Assembly (NCBI RefSeq): GCF_029067145.1
Contig: NZ_JAIEFA010000059.1
Span: 1-8,334, forward strand
Source: Helicobacter sp.
GTDB lineage: Bacteria; Campylobacterota; Campylobacteria; Campylobacterales; Helicobacteraceae
Length of the DNA stretch: 8,334 nucleotides
Direction: 5' to 3'
The notes beneath the pieces are model-generated. The model did not search any database and was not told the DNA's origin. It worked only from the letters and a program-made list of their open reading frames with translations. The translations under genes and the position numbers were made by a program. Of the stretch, positions 7,016 through 8,334 are shown piece after piece. Each line of letters opens with the position of its first letter. Position 1 is the first letter of the stretch.

Positions 7016-8334
<1,319 letters not shown>

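Overview
The window looks like a contig end from a member of the Campylobacterota, most probably a non-pylori Helicobacter. The evidence is an AT-rich composition, long genes with very short spacers, extended TGn-TAnnAT promoter boxes without clear -35 elements, a large Cache-type chemoreceptor, a luxS gene, and a homopolymeric G/C tract next to a surface-glycan-type gene. I cannot name the species from the sequence alone.

Layout, left to right. (1) 88-2148 (+) encodes a membrane methyl-accepting chemotaxis protein with a periplasmic Cache-type sensor; it is followed by a perfect 10-bp inverted repeat. (2) 2285-4340 (+) is a two-gene unit with its own promoter: a luciferase-like (LLM) flavin monooxygenase whose end overlaps the start of the adenine DNA glycosylase gene mutY. 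(3) 4394-6894 (+) is a second two-gene unit with its own promoter: luxS (S-ribosylhomocysteine lyase, AI-2 synthesis and methyl-cycle recycling) overlapping by ATGA with ligA (NAD+-dependent DNA ligase). (4) 6895-7015 is a convergent spacer rich in inverted repeats. (5) 7016 to the window edge (-) is a glycosyltransferase-like gene of an uncharacterised family. Its reading frame runs without a stop into a long poly-C tract (poly-G on the + strand), where the contig stops.

Most of the window is ordinary housekeeping and signalling. MutY and LigA both act in base-excision repair and replication, but they sit in different operons. LuxS and the LLM protein do not form a bioluminescence system: there is no LuxA/LuxB pair and no fatty-acid reductase.

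The part most worth a second look is the minus-strand gene at the right edge. It has the layout of a phase-variable (contingency) gene: a G/C homopolymer at its 5' end, conserved coding sequence continuing straight out of that tract, a second GC-only tetranucleotide repeat near its 3' end, and two copies of a YKLG-type C-terminal module. The terminal run of G is longer than usual for such loci and is probably partly a sequencing or assembly artefact. I found no RNA genes, CRISPR arrays, insertion sequences or prophage genes, and no strong case for an entirely new multi-gene system.
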